Source: CANMIH01 sp049116335 (GTDB lineage Bacteria > Pseudomonadota > Alphaproteobacteria > Rhodobacterales > Rhodobacteraceae). From it: a stretch of DNA of 64,000 bases. The notes beneath the pieces are model-generated. The model did no database searches. It was not told the origin of the DNA and saw nothing but the letters and a program-made list of their open reading frames with translations. Where the stretch lies: positions 1-64,000 of the forward strand of contig JAGDYZ010000009.1 of NCBI GenBank assembly GCA_049116335.1, written 5' to 3'. Below, piece by piece: positions 17,762 to 24,682 of this stretch. Position 1 is the stretch's first letter. Each line of letters opens with the position of its first letter. The translations under genes were made by a program, and so were the position numbers.

Positions 17762-18205
17762 ATGACCACCAACAAACGCATCGTTCTTTCCAGCGACCAC
17801 GCTGCCATTCCTCTGCGCCAGACGATTGCCAAGCATATCGAAGCCAAAGGCTGGGAGGTGGTTGATATCGGTCCAACCACGCCAGAAAGCACACACTACC
17901 CCAAACACGGTCAAGCCGCCGCCGAGCGTGTGGCCTCCGGTGATTGCGAGCGTGGGATCATCCTGTGCGGCACGGGTCAGGGCATCATGATGGCCGCCAA
18001 CAAGATCAAAGGCATTCGCTGCGGTGTGTGCTCAGATACCTTCAGCGCCGCGATGATCCGCCAGCACAACAATGCCAATATGCTGTCGATTGGCGCACGG
18101 GTTGTAGGCGAAGGTCTCGCGCTTGAGATTGTCGACGCCTATCTGGATGCGGAATTCGAAGGCGGACGTCACGCGACACGCGTGGATATGATCGAAGAAG
18201 CCTAA
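17762..18205 (+). CDS. rpiB: Ribose 5-phosphate isomerase B
   Basis: RpiB interconverts ribose 5-phosphate and ribulose 5-phosphate in the pentose phosphate pathway. The 147-residue protein has the RpiB/LacAB signatures: SSDHAAIPLR near the N-terminus, the active-site loop ILCGTGQGIMMAANK with the catalytic cysteine, the HNNANMLSIGAR substrate-binding segment and a C-terminal FEGGRHATRVDMI tail. There is no sign of a LacA/LacB pairing or an allose operon, so housekeeping isomerase is the best reading. It lies alone, 151 bases downstream of ptsP. Confidence 0.95.
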   Translation: MTTNKRIVLSSDHAAIPLRQTIAKHIEAKGWEVVDIGPTTPESTHYPKHGQAAAERVASGDCERGIILCGTGQGIMMAANKIKGIRCGVCSDTFSAAMIRQHNNANMLSIGARVVGEGLALEIVDAYLDAEFEGGRHATRVDMIEEA

Positions 18206-18247
18206 GCGCATTGGGCCGTCATCAATGCGACCCTGCACAAAATAAAA

Positions 18248-18281
18248 CACCCGGTTGCGGATTCTGTCCGGCAACCGGGTG
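18248..18281 (-). terminator. Intrinsic terminator facing left (end of EcsC gene transcript)
   Basis: CACCCGGTTGC at 18248-18258 and GCAACCGGGTG at 18271-18281 form an 11-bp perfect stem. On the minus strand the stem is followed by a T-rich run (TTTTATTTTG), on the plus strand by mixed bases. It therefore best ends leftward transcription from the EcsC gene, and its stem could also slow rpiB transcripts. Confidence 0.65.
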
Positions 18282-18371
18282 GTAGTTCATCGACACCAGT
18301 CCTGTCCCCTACCATTCTAGCCAGAGACTCAAATCGCGCGTTCTACGCGTATGAAGGTCTGTTAATCACCT

Positions 18372-18408
18372 GACTGACACTGACGCAGTCTCAGTGGACA
18401 CGCGTGTC
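18372..18408. repeat. Cluster of short palindromes between rpiB and the EcsC gene
   Basis: GACTG/CAGTC (18372-18376 and 18386-18390), ACTGA/TCAGT (18373-18377 and 18391-18395) and a perfect 12-bp palindrome GACACGCGTGTC (18397-18408) sit side by side in a 282-base gap. No gene was seen in this gap apart from the terminator at 18248. The function is unknown: a small RNA end, a protein site or chance. Confidence 0.35.
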
Positions 18409-18487
18409 TATTTTCAAGTTCAGACCCAATCGATGTAGAGCGTTTTGCCCTATATCTAAGGTTTAGGCGGACTATCTAAACAAAGCT

Positions 18488-19246
18488 TTAATTCGTCTCC
18501 AGATTTGTCACAAATTTTCTGAAATCTTGCATGACTTGTTCTGCAGGCACTCCATTGCGTCGCGCAAGCGCCAGAAGTCCGAAATGCACATGGGCGATCT
18601 GCTGGTAATAGCTTGTGAAGGCGTAGTTCACCGCGGCCCCTGCAGCGGCACCGATCACCGGCACCGCCTGTGTCGCCAGTTTCTGCCCCAGAACAATCGC
18701 CAGCCGGGGAGCGACTAAGCTGATCGCGCGCTGCACCGTGGCCCCGGTCAGGGCAAGCCGTGCCGTGATGAAGCCAAGATCCGCGTTATCGTCCGTGGTC
18801 ATGGGGCCCGCCGCAGCAAACACAACCAGACATTCCCGCAACGTGTCGGCCTCTGTTGTGTCAAACCCATGTTCTGTTGCAACCGCCTGAATGGCGCGCA
18901 TCAGCACGGTGGTTGTGACAGGGAGTTCAGCGAGCGCCGAGGGCAATCCGCCCACACCTCCGGCCGCGCCCATCGCCGTCGCAAATGCCGTGTTAAGCCA
19001 GGGGCGCTGATCTTTGACAACGCCACGCGAATGGTGGGCAGTGTGGTACGCCACCTTCAGTGCGCCATGCGTGGCCTCTTCCAATCCCGTTTTTACGCCA
19101 TCCGGCAATTTGTTCACCAGCGAATCCGCCTGCCCACCCAGCAGGTTCAACAATTGGATCCCCGTGTGACTGGCCGCATGATAGCGATCCGCCAGAGCGG
19201 CAAGCTCGGCCGGAAGAGACACCGTGGGTACATTCAGATCGGTCAT
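18488..19246 (-). CDS. EcsC family protein
   Basis: A 252-residue protein of the EcsC family, named after a gene next to an ABC transporter in Bacillus whose own function is unsettled. Visible features are an amphipathic N-terminal half (AELAALADRYHAASHTGIQL), glycine/alanine-rich helices (AFATAMGAAGGVGGLPSA; AVPVIGAAAGAAVNYAFTSY) that could insert in or lie along the membrane, and the family-typical AHVHFGLLALAR near the C-terminus. There is no signal peptide. It is monocistronic here with a terminator about 200 bases downstream, and no ABC transporter genes are adjacent. Confidence 0.85.
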   Translation of the reverse strand: MTDLNVPTVSLPAELAALADRYHAASHTGIQLLNLLGGQADSLVNKLPDGVKTGLEEATHGALKVAYHTAHHSRGVVKDQRPWLNTAFATAMGAAGGVGGLPSALAELPVTTTVLMRAIQAVATEHGFDTTEADTLRECLVVFAAAGPMTTDDNADLGFITARLALTGATVQRAISLVAPRLAIVLGQKLATQAVPVIGAAAGAAVNYAFTSYYQQIAHVHFGLLALARRNGVPAEQVMQDFRKFVTNLETN

Positions 19247-19302
19247 GAAAAGGCCTTTCCTTAAGAAACACCTATATCACGTGGGTGTGATCCCCGTTCA
19301 GA

Positions 19303-19788
19303 TCAAGAGATGCGTTCAACCTCACCCCGGACGCCGTTCCAGGCATGATCGTATAGATTAAGCGCCAAAATACGGTCTGGGTTAGTAGGCGGCGGCATAA
19401 AGACACCGCTGATCTGCTCAAACCCAAACCGGCGGTAATAGGGTGCGTCACCCACCAAAAGCACTCGGGCATGACCGGCTTCAACTGCACGGGCCAGCGT
19501 GTCTCGGATCAAGGCGCCGCCAAGCCCCTCGCCCTGCGCGGTCGGATGAACGGCCACGGGACCCAGCAACAAAACGGCTGCACCGCCAACCTGAACCGGC
19601 CAATAGCGGATTGCACCGCCCATCACACCCATTTCATCGCGAGCCACCACACAGAGCTCTGGCACGGGTGGCACATCTTCCCGCAACCGATACGACGACA
19701 AGGCGGTCCGACCCGGCGCAAAACAGGTGTCATAGAGGGCTTCCACCTCCCACCAATCGTCTTCTGTTTCCTGGCCAAGCGTAAACAC
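19303..19788 (-). CDS. GNAT family N-acetyltransferase
   Basis: A 161-residue acetyltransferase of the type often annotated as putative N-acetyltransferase YhbS-like. It contains LLGPVAVHPTAQGEGLGGAL, with the Q/R-x-x-G-x-G/A acetyl-CoA loop, followed by VLLVGDAPYYRRFGFEQ, where the GD-x-x-YY-x-x-FGF ending is characteristic. GTG at 19788 is chosen as the start because GGGGAGG lies seven bases upstream; the frame is open further but that stretch is not family-like. It is divergent from the flavin reductase gene, with 112 bases between the two GTG starts that must hold both promoters. The acceptor substrate is unknown. Confidence 0.85.
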   Translation of the reverse strand: MFTLGQETEDDWWEVEALYDTCFAPGRTALSSYRLREDVPPVPELCVVARDEMGVMGGAIRYWPVQVGGAAVLLLGPVAVHPTAQGEGLGGALIRDTLARAVEAGHARVLLVGDAPYYRRFGFEQISGVFMPPPTNPDRILALNLYDHAWNGVRGEVERIS

Positions 19789-19900
19789 GGCCGCGCCTCC
19801 CCTGAACTCCCAATACCGCGTCCCGAGACTTTCCTCGGTGCATTCCGGTGCCGCGCGGCGTATCACGTCGCAAAGCGCCCTGCAAACAGGAGTTTCCGCA

Positions 19901-20506
19901 GTGTTTTACCGCCCCGAAGACGGCCACGGCCTTCCCCATAACCCGTTCAACGCCATCGTCACGCCCCGCCCCATTGGCTGGATTTCGACACGCGGCACAG
20001 ATGGGCAGGACAATCTTGCGCCCTATTCGTTTTTCAACGCGGTGGCCTATGTGCCGCCTCAGGTTATGTTTGCCTCAACCTCGGCCAAAGACGACCGGGG
20101 CGACACCAAAGACAGCGTGGCCCAGATCCGTGAAACCGGTGTGTTCTGCGTCAATGTTGTCGAGTTCGAAGCCCGAGATGCCATGAATGTCACCTCAGGC
20201 GGATGGGACCGTGAGGTCGATGAGTTTGCCAAAGCAGACATCGCCAAAGCCGAGTGCAGCGTGATCAATGCCCCACGGGTTGCCAATGCCCCGGCCAGCC
20301 TTGAATGCAAGCTCAGCCAGATTGTGAAACTGGAAGGCGAGACCAATTTTCTGGTTCTGGGTGAAGTGGTTGGCGTGCATATGCGCGATGACTGTATCGT
20401 CGATGGCAAGTTTGACGTCACCCGCTTTAACCCGCTCAGCCGCCTTGGCTATCGCGATTATGCCACGGTGCGCGAGCTGTTTAGCCTCAACCGCCCCGGC
20501 GAATAG
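19901..20506 (+). CDS. Flavin reductase family protein (FMN-binding split barrel)
   Basis: A 201-residue member of the flavoredoxin/flavin reductase-like family that binds FMN and may reduce flavins for a partner monooxygenase or act as an NAD(P)H-dependent oxidoreductase. The opening HGLPHNPFNAIVTPRPIGWI and the segments DNLAPYSFFNAVAY, PPQVMFAS and ETGVFCVNVV are the family signatures for FMN contact. The start is GTG at 19901 with AGGAG at 19888-19892; the open frame extends 21 codons upstream but lacks such support. No monooxygenase gene is adjacent, so the partner is unknown. Confidence 0.88.
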   Translation: MFYRPEDGHGLPHNPFNAIVTPRPIGWISTRGTDGQDNLAPYSFFNAVAYVPPQVMFASTSAKDDRGDTKDSVAQIRETGVFCVNVVEFEARDAMNVTSGGWDREVDEFAKADIAKAECSVINAPRVANAPASLECKLSQIVKLEGETNFLVLGEVVGVHMRDDCIVDGKFDVTRFNPLSRLGYRDYATVRELFSLNRPGE

Positions 20507-20610
20507 ACCTCGGCCAGATGTGGCGTTAGGGTAGCATATCGCAATGGAGGGTATGATGACCAAGCACCTTTGAAATTCTGCACCATTTCAGCATTTCCAA
20601 AGGAGGTCTT

Positions 20611-21243
20611 ATGCCCGTCCTACCTGACGCCACACGCGCCTATCCCATTGCCCTGCCGGATGGATCCGACTTCACCGGCACGGTGTTTCTCAACCAAGTG
20701 ATCACGCATCCGCAGTTTGACGTGGGAGAGTTCACCTATGCCTCAGATTTCGATCCCCCAACAGACTGGACTGCGCATCTCGCCCCCTACCTGTTTCCCT
20801 TTTCTCAGGAAAAACTGCGTATTGGTAAATTCTGCCAGATTGCCCATGGGGTACGCTTTATCACCAGCTCGGCCAACCACGCGCAATCTGGGCTGACCTG
20901 CTATCCCTTTCCGGTCTTCGATGCGGAAACACGCGTGGGATATCAGCCAGATCAGCGCGACACATTCATCGGACATGATGTCTGGATCGGCTACGGGGCT
21001 CAGATCTTGCCCGGTGCGCAGATCGGACATGGGGCCATCATTGGGGCACATGCCGTGGTGCGTGGAACGGTGCCGCCCTACGGCATCGTCACCGGCAACC
21101 CCGGCACGCTCCAGCGAAAGCGCTTTGACGAGGCAACCATTGCTCGGCTGTTGGACTTGTCTTGGTGGGATTGGCCATTGGATCGCATTCAGGCATCGCT
21201 TCCCGCCTTGCTAGAGGGCAACTTAAGCAAGCTGCCCAGCTAG
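20611..21243 (+). CDS. CatB-related O-acetyltransferase (left-handed beta-helix)
   Basis: A 210-residue trimeric hexapeptide-repeat acyltransferase of the xenobiotic (Vat/CatB) type. The key features are IGKFCQIAHGVRFITSSANH with the active-site histidine region, FIGHDVWIGYGAQILPGAQI as clear hexapeptide repeats, IIGAHAVVRGTVPPYGIVTG, then NPGTLQRKRF and the C-terminal LSWWDWPLD segment. Family members acetylate chloramphenicol, streptogramins or cell-surface sugars; a resistance role cannot be claimed from sequence and most chromosomal homologues are uncharacterised. A strong ribosome binding site (AAAGGAGG) precedes the ATG, suggesting good translation. Confidence 0.88.
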   Translation: MPVLPDATRAYPIALPDGSDFTGTVFLNQVITHPQFDVGEFTYASDFDPPTDWTAHLAPYLFPFSQEKLRIGKFCQIAHGVRFITSSANHAQSGLTCYPFPVFDAETRVGYQPDQRDTFIGHDVWIGYGAQILPGAQIGHGAIIGAHAVVRGTVPPYGIVTGNPGTLQRKRFDEATIARLLDLSWWDWPLDRIQASLPALLEGNLSKLPS

Positions 21244-21313
21244 AATTCTTATGAACTGTCCCATAGTTGCGGGAGCGGTCTGAGGGGGCAAACTGCCCCC
21301 TCTCTTGCAAGGC

Positions 21314-22939
21314 TTAGTGCCCGCCCAGAACCCCGGTGCGCACACCATATTCAACGGCCAGCTGGTAATCCGGGTCGTCATCACTGTCGACCATCAGGTG
21401 ACCCGCTTTGGTCAGGAGCTTGTGGCAATCCCGGCTCAGGTGGCGCAGCTGAATGCTCTTGCCCTCAGCCTCATATTTACCCGCAACCGCTTCGATGGCT
21501 TGCAATGCGGACTGATCCACCACGCGGCTCTCTGCGAAATCCACCAGAACCTTGGACGGATCGCCAGCGGGATCAAACAGTTCCACAAACCCTTCGGACG
21601 AGCCAAAGAACAGCGGACCTTCGATGCGGTAGATCTTCACACCATTGCTCTCTTCGGTATTGGCGTGAATGCGGCGCGCGTTGTTCCAGGCATAGGCCAG
21701 AGCCGAAACGATAACACCAACCACAACGGCAACTGCGAGATCTTCCATCACGGTCACAACCGTCACCAGAACGATGACAAAGGCATCCATCAAAGGCACT
21801 TTGCGCATGATGTTGAATGAATTCCACGCGAAGGTCCCGATCACCACCATGAACATCACCCCAACAAGCGCGGCCAGCGGGATCAGCTCGATCAGCGGCG
21901 CGGCAAACAGGATAAAGATCAACAGGAACGCCGCAGCGGCCACCCCAGAGATACGGGTGCGGGCACCGGATTTGACGTTGATCATCGACTGACCAATCAT
22001 CGCGCACCCGCCCATGCCACCGAAGAAGCCGGTCAGAATGTTGGAGGCGCCCTGAGCAATACATTCCTGGCTTGCACCCCCACGTTTACCCGTCATGTCC
22101 CCAACAAGGTTTAGGGTCAGCAAGGATTCAATCAGACCGATCGCGGCAAGGATCACCGAGTAGGGCAGGATGATTTCCAGCGTTTCCCAGTTAAGCGGCA
22201 CAGCAGGAATATGGAACGGGGGCAGACCGCCCTGGATCGACGCCATGTCACCAACACGTGGCACATCAATATTCAGGCCAATCACCAGTGCGGCGACAAT
22301 GCCAATACCCGCAAGTGGTGCAGGCACCACGCGGCTGACGCGCGGCATCAGCCAAATGATTGCCATGGTCAAACCCGTCAGGCCCAGCATCAGATAGAGA
22401 GGCCCACCGGTGAGCCAAACGCCCCCCGACATCCCATGGCCTGTGTTCTCAACTGTGCCCGGCACTTTGAACTGACCCATTTGAGCGAGGAAGATGACAA
22501 TCGCCAGACCATTCACAAAGCCAAGCATCACCGGATGCGGCACAAGTCGGATGAACTTGCCCCACTGCATGATCCCGAAAATGACCTGCAAGATCCCCAT
22601 CAAAACGACTGTGGCAAAGAGATACTCCACACCGTGTTGTGCCACCAAAGCCACCATGACCACAGCCAAAGCACCCGTCGCACCAGAAATCATTCCGGGA
22701 CGGCCCCCAATCAGCGCCGTCACCAGACCGACAAGGAAAGCAGCGTAGAGGCCAACCAGAGGATGCACCCCTGCGACAAAGGCAAAGGCCACTGCTTCGG
22801 GCACCAGAGCCAAGGCAACAGTCAAACCTGCCAGCAATTCAATTCGCAGACGGGTTGCAGTTAGCTTTTCGTCCGGCATCAGGCTGAGATCTGTCGCGGC
22901 GAGACGCTTGGCGAAACTCGCCAGTAGAGCTCGGGGCAT
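21314..22939 (-). CDS. SulP family inorganic anion transporter
   Basis: A 541-residue secondary transporter of the SulP/SLC26 family in the inner membrane, moving sulfate, bicarbonate or other anions, often with Na+ or H+. Around a dozen hydrophobic segments cover residues ~25-400. The family motifs are ELLAGLTVALALVPEAVAFA in TM1, VGLYAAFLVGLVTALIGGRPGMISGATGA and the GKRGGASQECIAQGASNI loop with FFGGMGGCAMIGQSMIN. A cytoplasmic STAS domain (residues ~430-530) carries YRIEGPLFFGSSE and VDFAESRVVDQSALQAIEAV. The long TM loop pattern resembles BicA-type bicarbonate/Na+ symporters, but substrate assignment is uncertain. It is monocistronic with its promoter in 22940-23110. Confidence 0.92.
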   Translation of the reverse strand: MPRALLASFAKRLAATDLSLMPDEKLTATRLRIELLAGLTVALALVPEAVAFAFVAGVHPLVGLYAAFLVGLVTALIGGRPGMISGATGALAVVMVALVAQHGVEYLFATVVLMGILQVIFGIMQWGKFIRLVPHPVMLGFVNGLAIVIFLAQMGQFKVPGTVENTGHGMSGGVWLTGGPLYLMLGLTGLTMAIIWLMPRVSRVVPAPLAGIGIVAALVIGLNIDVPRVGDMASIQGGLPPFHIPAVPLNWETLEIILPYSVILAAIGLIESLLTLNLVGDMTGKRGGASQECIAQGASNILTGFFGGMGGCAMIGQSMINVKSGARTRISGVAAAAFLLIFILFAAPLIELIPLAALVGVMFMVVIGTFAWNSFNIMRKVPLMDAFVIVLVTVVTVMEDLAVAVVVGVIVSALAYAWNNARRIHANTEESNGVKIYRIEGPLFFGSSEGFVELFDPAGDPSKVLVDFAESRVVDQSALQAIEAVAGKYEAEGKSIQLRHLSRDCHKLLTKAGHLMVDSDDDPDYQLAVEYGVRTGVLGGH

Positions 22940-23114
22940 GGAATTTCCTATCTATATTCGCGCAAACGGCGGGTAGCGTGACTTCGGCACTTTGGCCAGT
23001 CCGTCGGGCGCATATCCGCTTTGACCGCGCTGTATAGTGCTTTTTACGCCATTTGCACGGTATTTCTGATCACGGGTCGCGGCCGGGTTAGGGCAAAAGC
23101 CGACGATACGTCAG

Positions 23115-23143
23115 TTGACAAATCATATCTTGGTACCTAGATA
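23115..23143 (+). promoter_or_regulatory. Promoter giving a predicted leaderless mRNA
   Basis: A perfect -35 TTGACA (23115-23120), 17-base spacer and TAGATA (23138-23143) put transcription start at about 23150, the A of the ATG of the downstream gene. No Shine-Dalgarno sequence with proper spacing exists before that ATG, in agreement with leaderless translation. The -10 matches consensus only partly. Confidence 0.6.
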
Positions 23144-23144
23144 T
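23125..23144. promoter_or_regulatory. 20-bp inverted repeat in the spacer/-10 region (candidate operator)
   Basis: ATATCT-T-GGTACC-T-AGATAT is symmetric except for the two bases flanking the central GGTACC. It covers most of the spacer and the -10 element, so a bound protein would block RNA polymerase. The adjacent gene encodes a ribbon-helix-helix-like protein, the obvious candidate for autorepression. Confidence 0.55.
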
Positions 23145-23149
23145 TAGGT

Positions 23150-23398
23150 ATGACAAAAATTGAACGCATCCAGACCGGCCTGCGCCTAGAGAAACGCCTG
23201 TTGAAGGTTCTGAAAGGTCTGGCCGAACATCTCGACATCTCAACCGCCGAGCTGATCGAAGCCATGGCGCTGCATGCCTTTGAAGGGAAAACGCCTTTTT
23301 CCGAGGATACGCGCGCCAAAATCGACATGTTAAAATCGGTCTACGGGCTTGATCTGACAGCGGCGGACAGCCACGGAACCCAGGAGGACACGCCATGA
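23150..23398 (+). CDS. Ribbon-helix-helix-like small protein
   Basis: An 82-residue protein. The segment RIQTGLRLEKRLLKVLKG followed by LAEHLDISTAELIEAMALHA has the strand-helix-turn-helix pattern of Arc/MetJ-type ribbon-helix-helix DNA binders, with an acidic, threonine-rich C-terminal tail. There is no membrane or signal segment. It appears to be translated from a leaderless transcript behind a promoter overlapped by a 20-bp inverted repeat, so it may repress itself. Its TGA overlaps the ATG of the next gene (ATGA), coupling the two. The RHH assignment rests on pattern alone. The pairing recalls a regulator-effector cassette, but the partner does not look like a known toxin. Confidence 0.65.
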   Translation: MTKIERIQTGLRLEKRLLKVLKGLAEHLDISTAELIEAMALHAFEGKTPFSEDTRAKIDMLKSVYGLDLTAADSHGTQEDTP

Positions 23399-23700
23399 CC
23401 CTGCTCACCGCCTTTTTGAACGATACGCTCGACGCCTCAGATTTTTCACATCGCGCCCATGTCGAGGTTGGATTTGAGATCCTCAGACGCCATCCAATTC
23501 AAGACGCCACGCAGATCTATGTGACCCATCTCAAGGCTCTGGTGAAACGCGTTGGGGCTGAGGACAAATTCAGCCAGCGCACCACTGAAAATGCCATGGC
23601 CCTGATCGCAACACGCATGGTAGGCGGAGCACAGGACATTGACGGCTTCTTTGCCGCGCATCCTGACCTTCTGCACTCCGCCACGTTCAAAACGGCCTAA
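23395..23700 (+). CDS. Conserved hypothetical protein (FSHRAHV motif)
   Basis: A 101-residue protein coupled by a four-base ATGA overlap to the ribbon-helix-helix gene. It contains ASDFSHRAHVEVGFEILRR, then helices with IYVTHLKALVKRVG and RTTENAMALIATRMVGG. The 'F-x-H-x-A-H-V' element followed by a mostly helical domain is shared, as I recall, with a widespread uncharacterised family of soluble proteins; the paired histidines could bind metal. No enzymatic function can be assigned. An unrelated small-molecule sensor or effector role is possible given the regulator in front of it. Confidence 0.6.
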   Translation: MTLLTAFLNDTLDASDFSHRAHVEVGFEILRRHPIQDATQIYVTHLKALVKRVGAEDKFSQRTTENAMALIATRMVGGAQDIDGFFAAHPDLLHSATFKTA

Positions 23701-23712
23701 AACAGACGGCGG

Positions 23713-24204
23713 CTATGACAAGGCGACAACAACCTGAGCCGCAAGATACAGGCCCAACCCAAAACTCAGGTGTGTGAAACAGCTACGCCACCTGGCCTGC
23801 CAAGGGCGCGGCGTGTTTGCGGCAGCAATCCCAAGCCCTAATCCCGGCTGCAGCGTCAGAAACGGCACCACAACCGTGCCAAGTCCAAACCCCAGCGCCA
23901 CACTCGGGTTGACGGAATAGGCCCAGCCCGCACCCGCAATCCAGGTCAACACGGCGGCGAAGACAATCCCCGTGGCATAATGCACACCCCAACCCAAAAG
24001 CCATTCACCACCAATCGGAGCAGCCCGCGCAATGGCCTCATGCTGAATCTGTCCGTGTTGCATGTGCCCCAACCAACGCCCGACGAAACGATAATCCAAT
24101 CCTTTCGTCCCCGTGAGCTGGGCCCGCACCACCCCAATCACATCCATAATCACAGTGGCCATCACGCCAATCGCCGCCACCTGTACCCAATCCAATTCCG
24201 ACAC
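23713..24204 (-). CDS. DUF2938 family membrane protein
   Basis: A 163-residue integral membrane protein with about four hydrophobic segments (VAAIGVMATVIMDVIGV; GVHYATGIVFAAVLTWIAG; VALGFGLGTVVVPFLTL; SFGLGLYLAAQVVVAL) and the family element GRWLGHMQHGQIQHEAI between the first two, rich in histidines. This matches DUF2938. GTG at 24204 is chosen because AAAGGA lies six bases upstream; ATG codons at 24225 and 24252 lack such a site. It is divergent from a MerR-type regulator gene, with only 73 bases between starts, so it is the most likely regulatory target. The transported or sensed substance is unknown. Confidence 0.8.
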   Translation of the reverse strand: MSELDWVQVAAIGVMATVIMDVIGVVRAQLTGTKGLDYRFVGRWLGHMQHGQIQHEAIARAAPIGGEWLLGWGVHYATGIVFAAVLTWIAGAGWAYSVNPSVALGFGLGTVVVPFLTLQPGLGLGIAAANTPRPWQARWRSCFTHLSFGLGLYLAAQVVVALS

Positions 24205-24277
24205 ATCCGATCCTTTCGCTTGCATATCGTTCGAGGACAGGCATCCTGCCACTTAAAGTCAGCTTTAGGTCAAGCAC

Positions 24278-24682
24278 ATGTTTCTGGATATTTCCGAGGT
24301 CGCCCAACGCAGCGGCATGGCCGCCTCAACCCTGCGCTATTACGAAAAGCGCGGCTTGATAGAAGCTTTGGCACGCAAGGGAATCCGCAGGCAATTTGAA
24401 GCTTCGGTTCTGGACAGGCTCTCGATCATTCGACTGGCGCAAACGGCCGGTTTTTCATTGGACGAGATCCAAGAGATGTTGCCCGGCAACGGTCCGATTG
24501 ATCTGTCACGGGATAAGTTGCGCGGCCGGGCGGAAGAGATTGATGCACAGATCGCCGAGCTCACCCGCCTGTCCGCTCTGCTTCGGCACATCGCAAAGTG
24601 CAGCGCGCCGCATCACAGCACCTGCCCGAAGTTTCGCAAGCTGCTGGATAACCCTAAGCAAGCAGTTGATGGCGCTGAATAA
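24278..24682 (+). CDS. MerR family transcriptional regulator with Cys-x7-Cys loop
   Basis: A 134-residue MerR regulator. The winged helix is at the N-terminus (DISEVAQRSGMAASTLRYYE, then GLIEALARKGIRRQF), followed by the dimerisation coiled coil (residues ~75-105). The effector loop reads CSAPHHSTC (Cys108, His112, His113, Cys116). A Cys-x7-Cys spacing is what CueR uses to bind Cu(I), so a thiophilic metal or redox signal is conceivable, though the two histidines differ from CueR and no copper exporter is near. MerR proteins normally activate a promoter with a long spacer in the adjacent intergenic region; here that would drive DUF2938. The 3' end overlaps the convergent proline-racemase-like gene by 29 bases. 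Confidence 0.88.
   Translation: MFLDISEVAQRSGMAASTLRYYEKRGLIEALARKGIRRQFEASVLDRLSIIRLAQTAGFSLDEIQEMLPGNGPIDLSRDKLRGRAEEIDAQIAELTRLSALLRHIAKCSAPHHSTCPKFRKLLDNPKQAVDGAE

Noticed and set aside
22211..22864. Plus-strand frame opposite the SulP transporter gene
   Set aside because: His/Gln/Thr-rich product typical of the antisense of membrane protein codons.
23150..23700. Classical toxin-antitoxin module
   Set aside because: The second protein does not resemble known toxins such as RelE, MazF, PIN or HipA; only the layout is similar.
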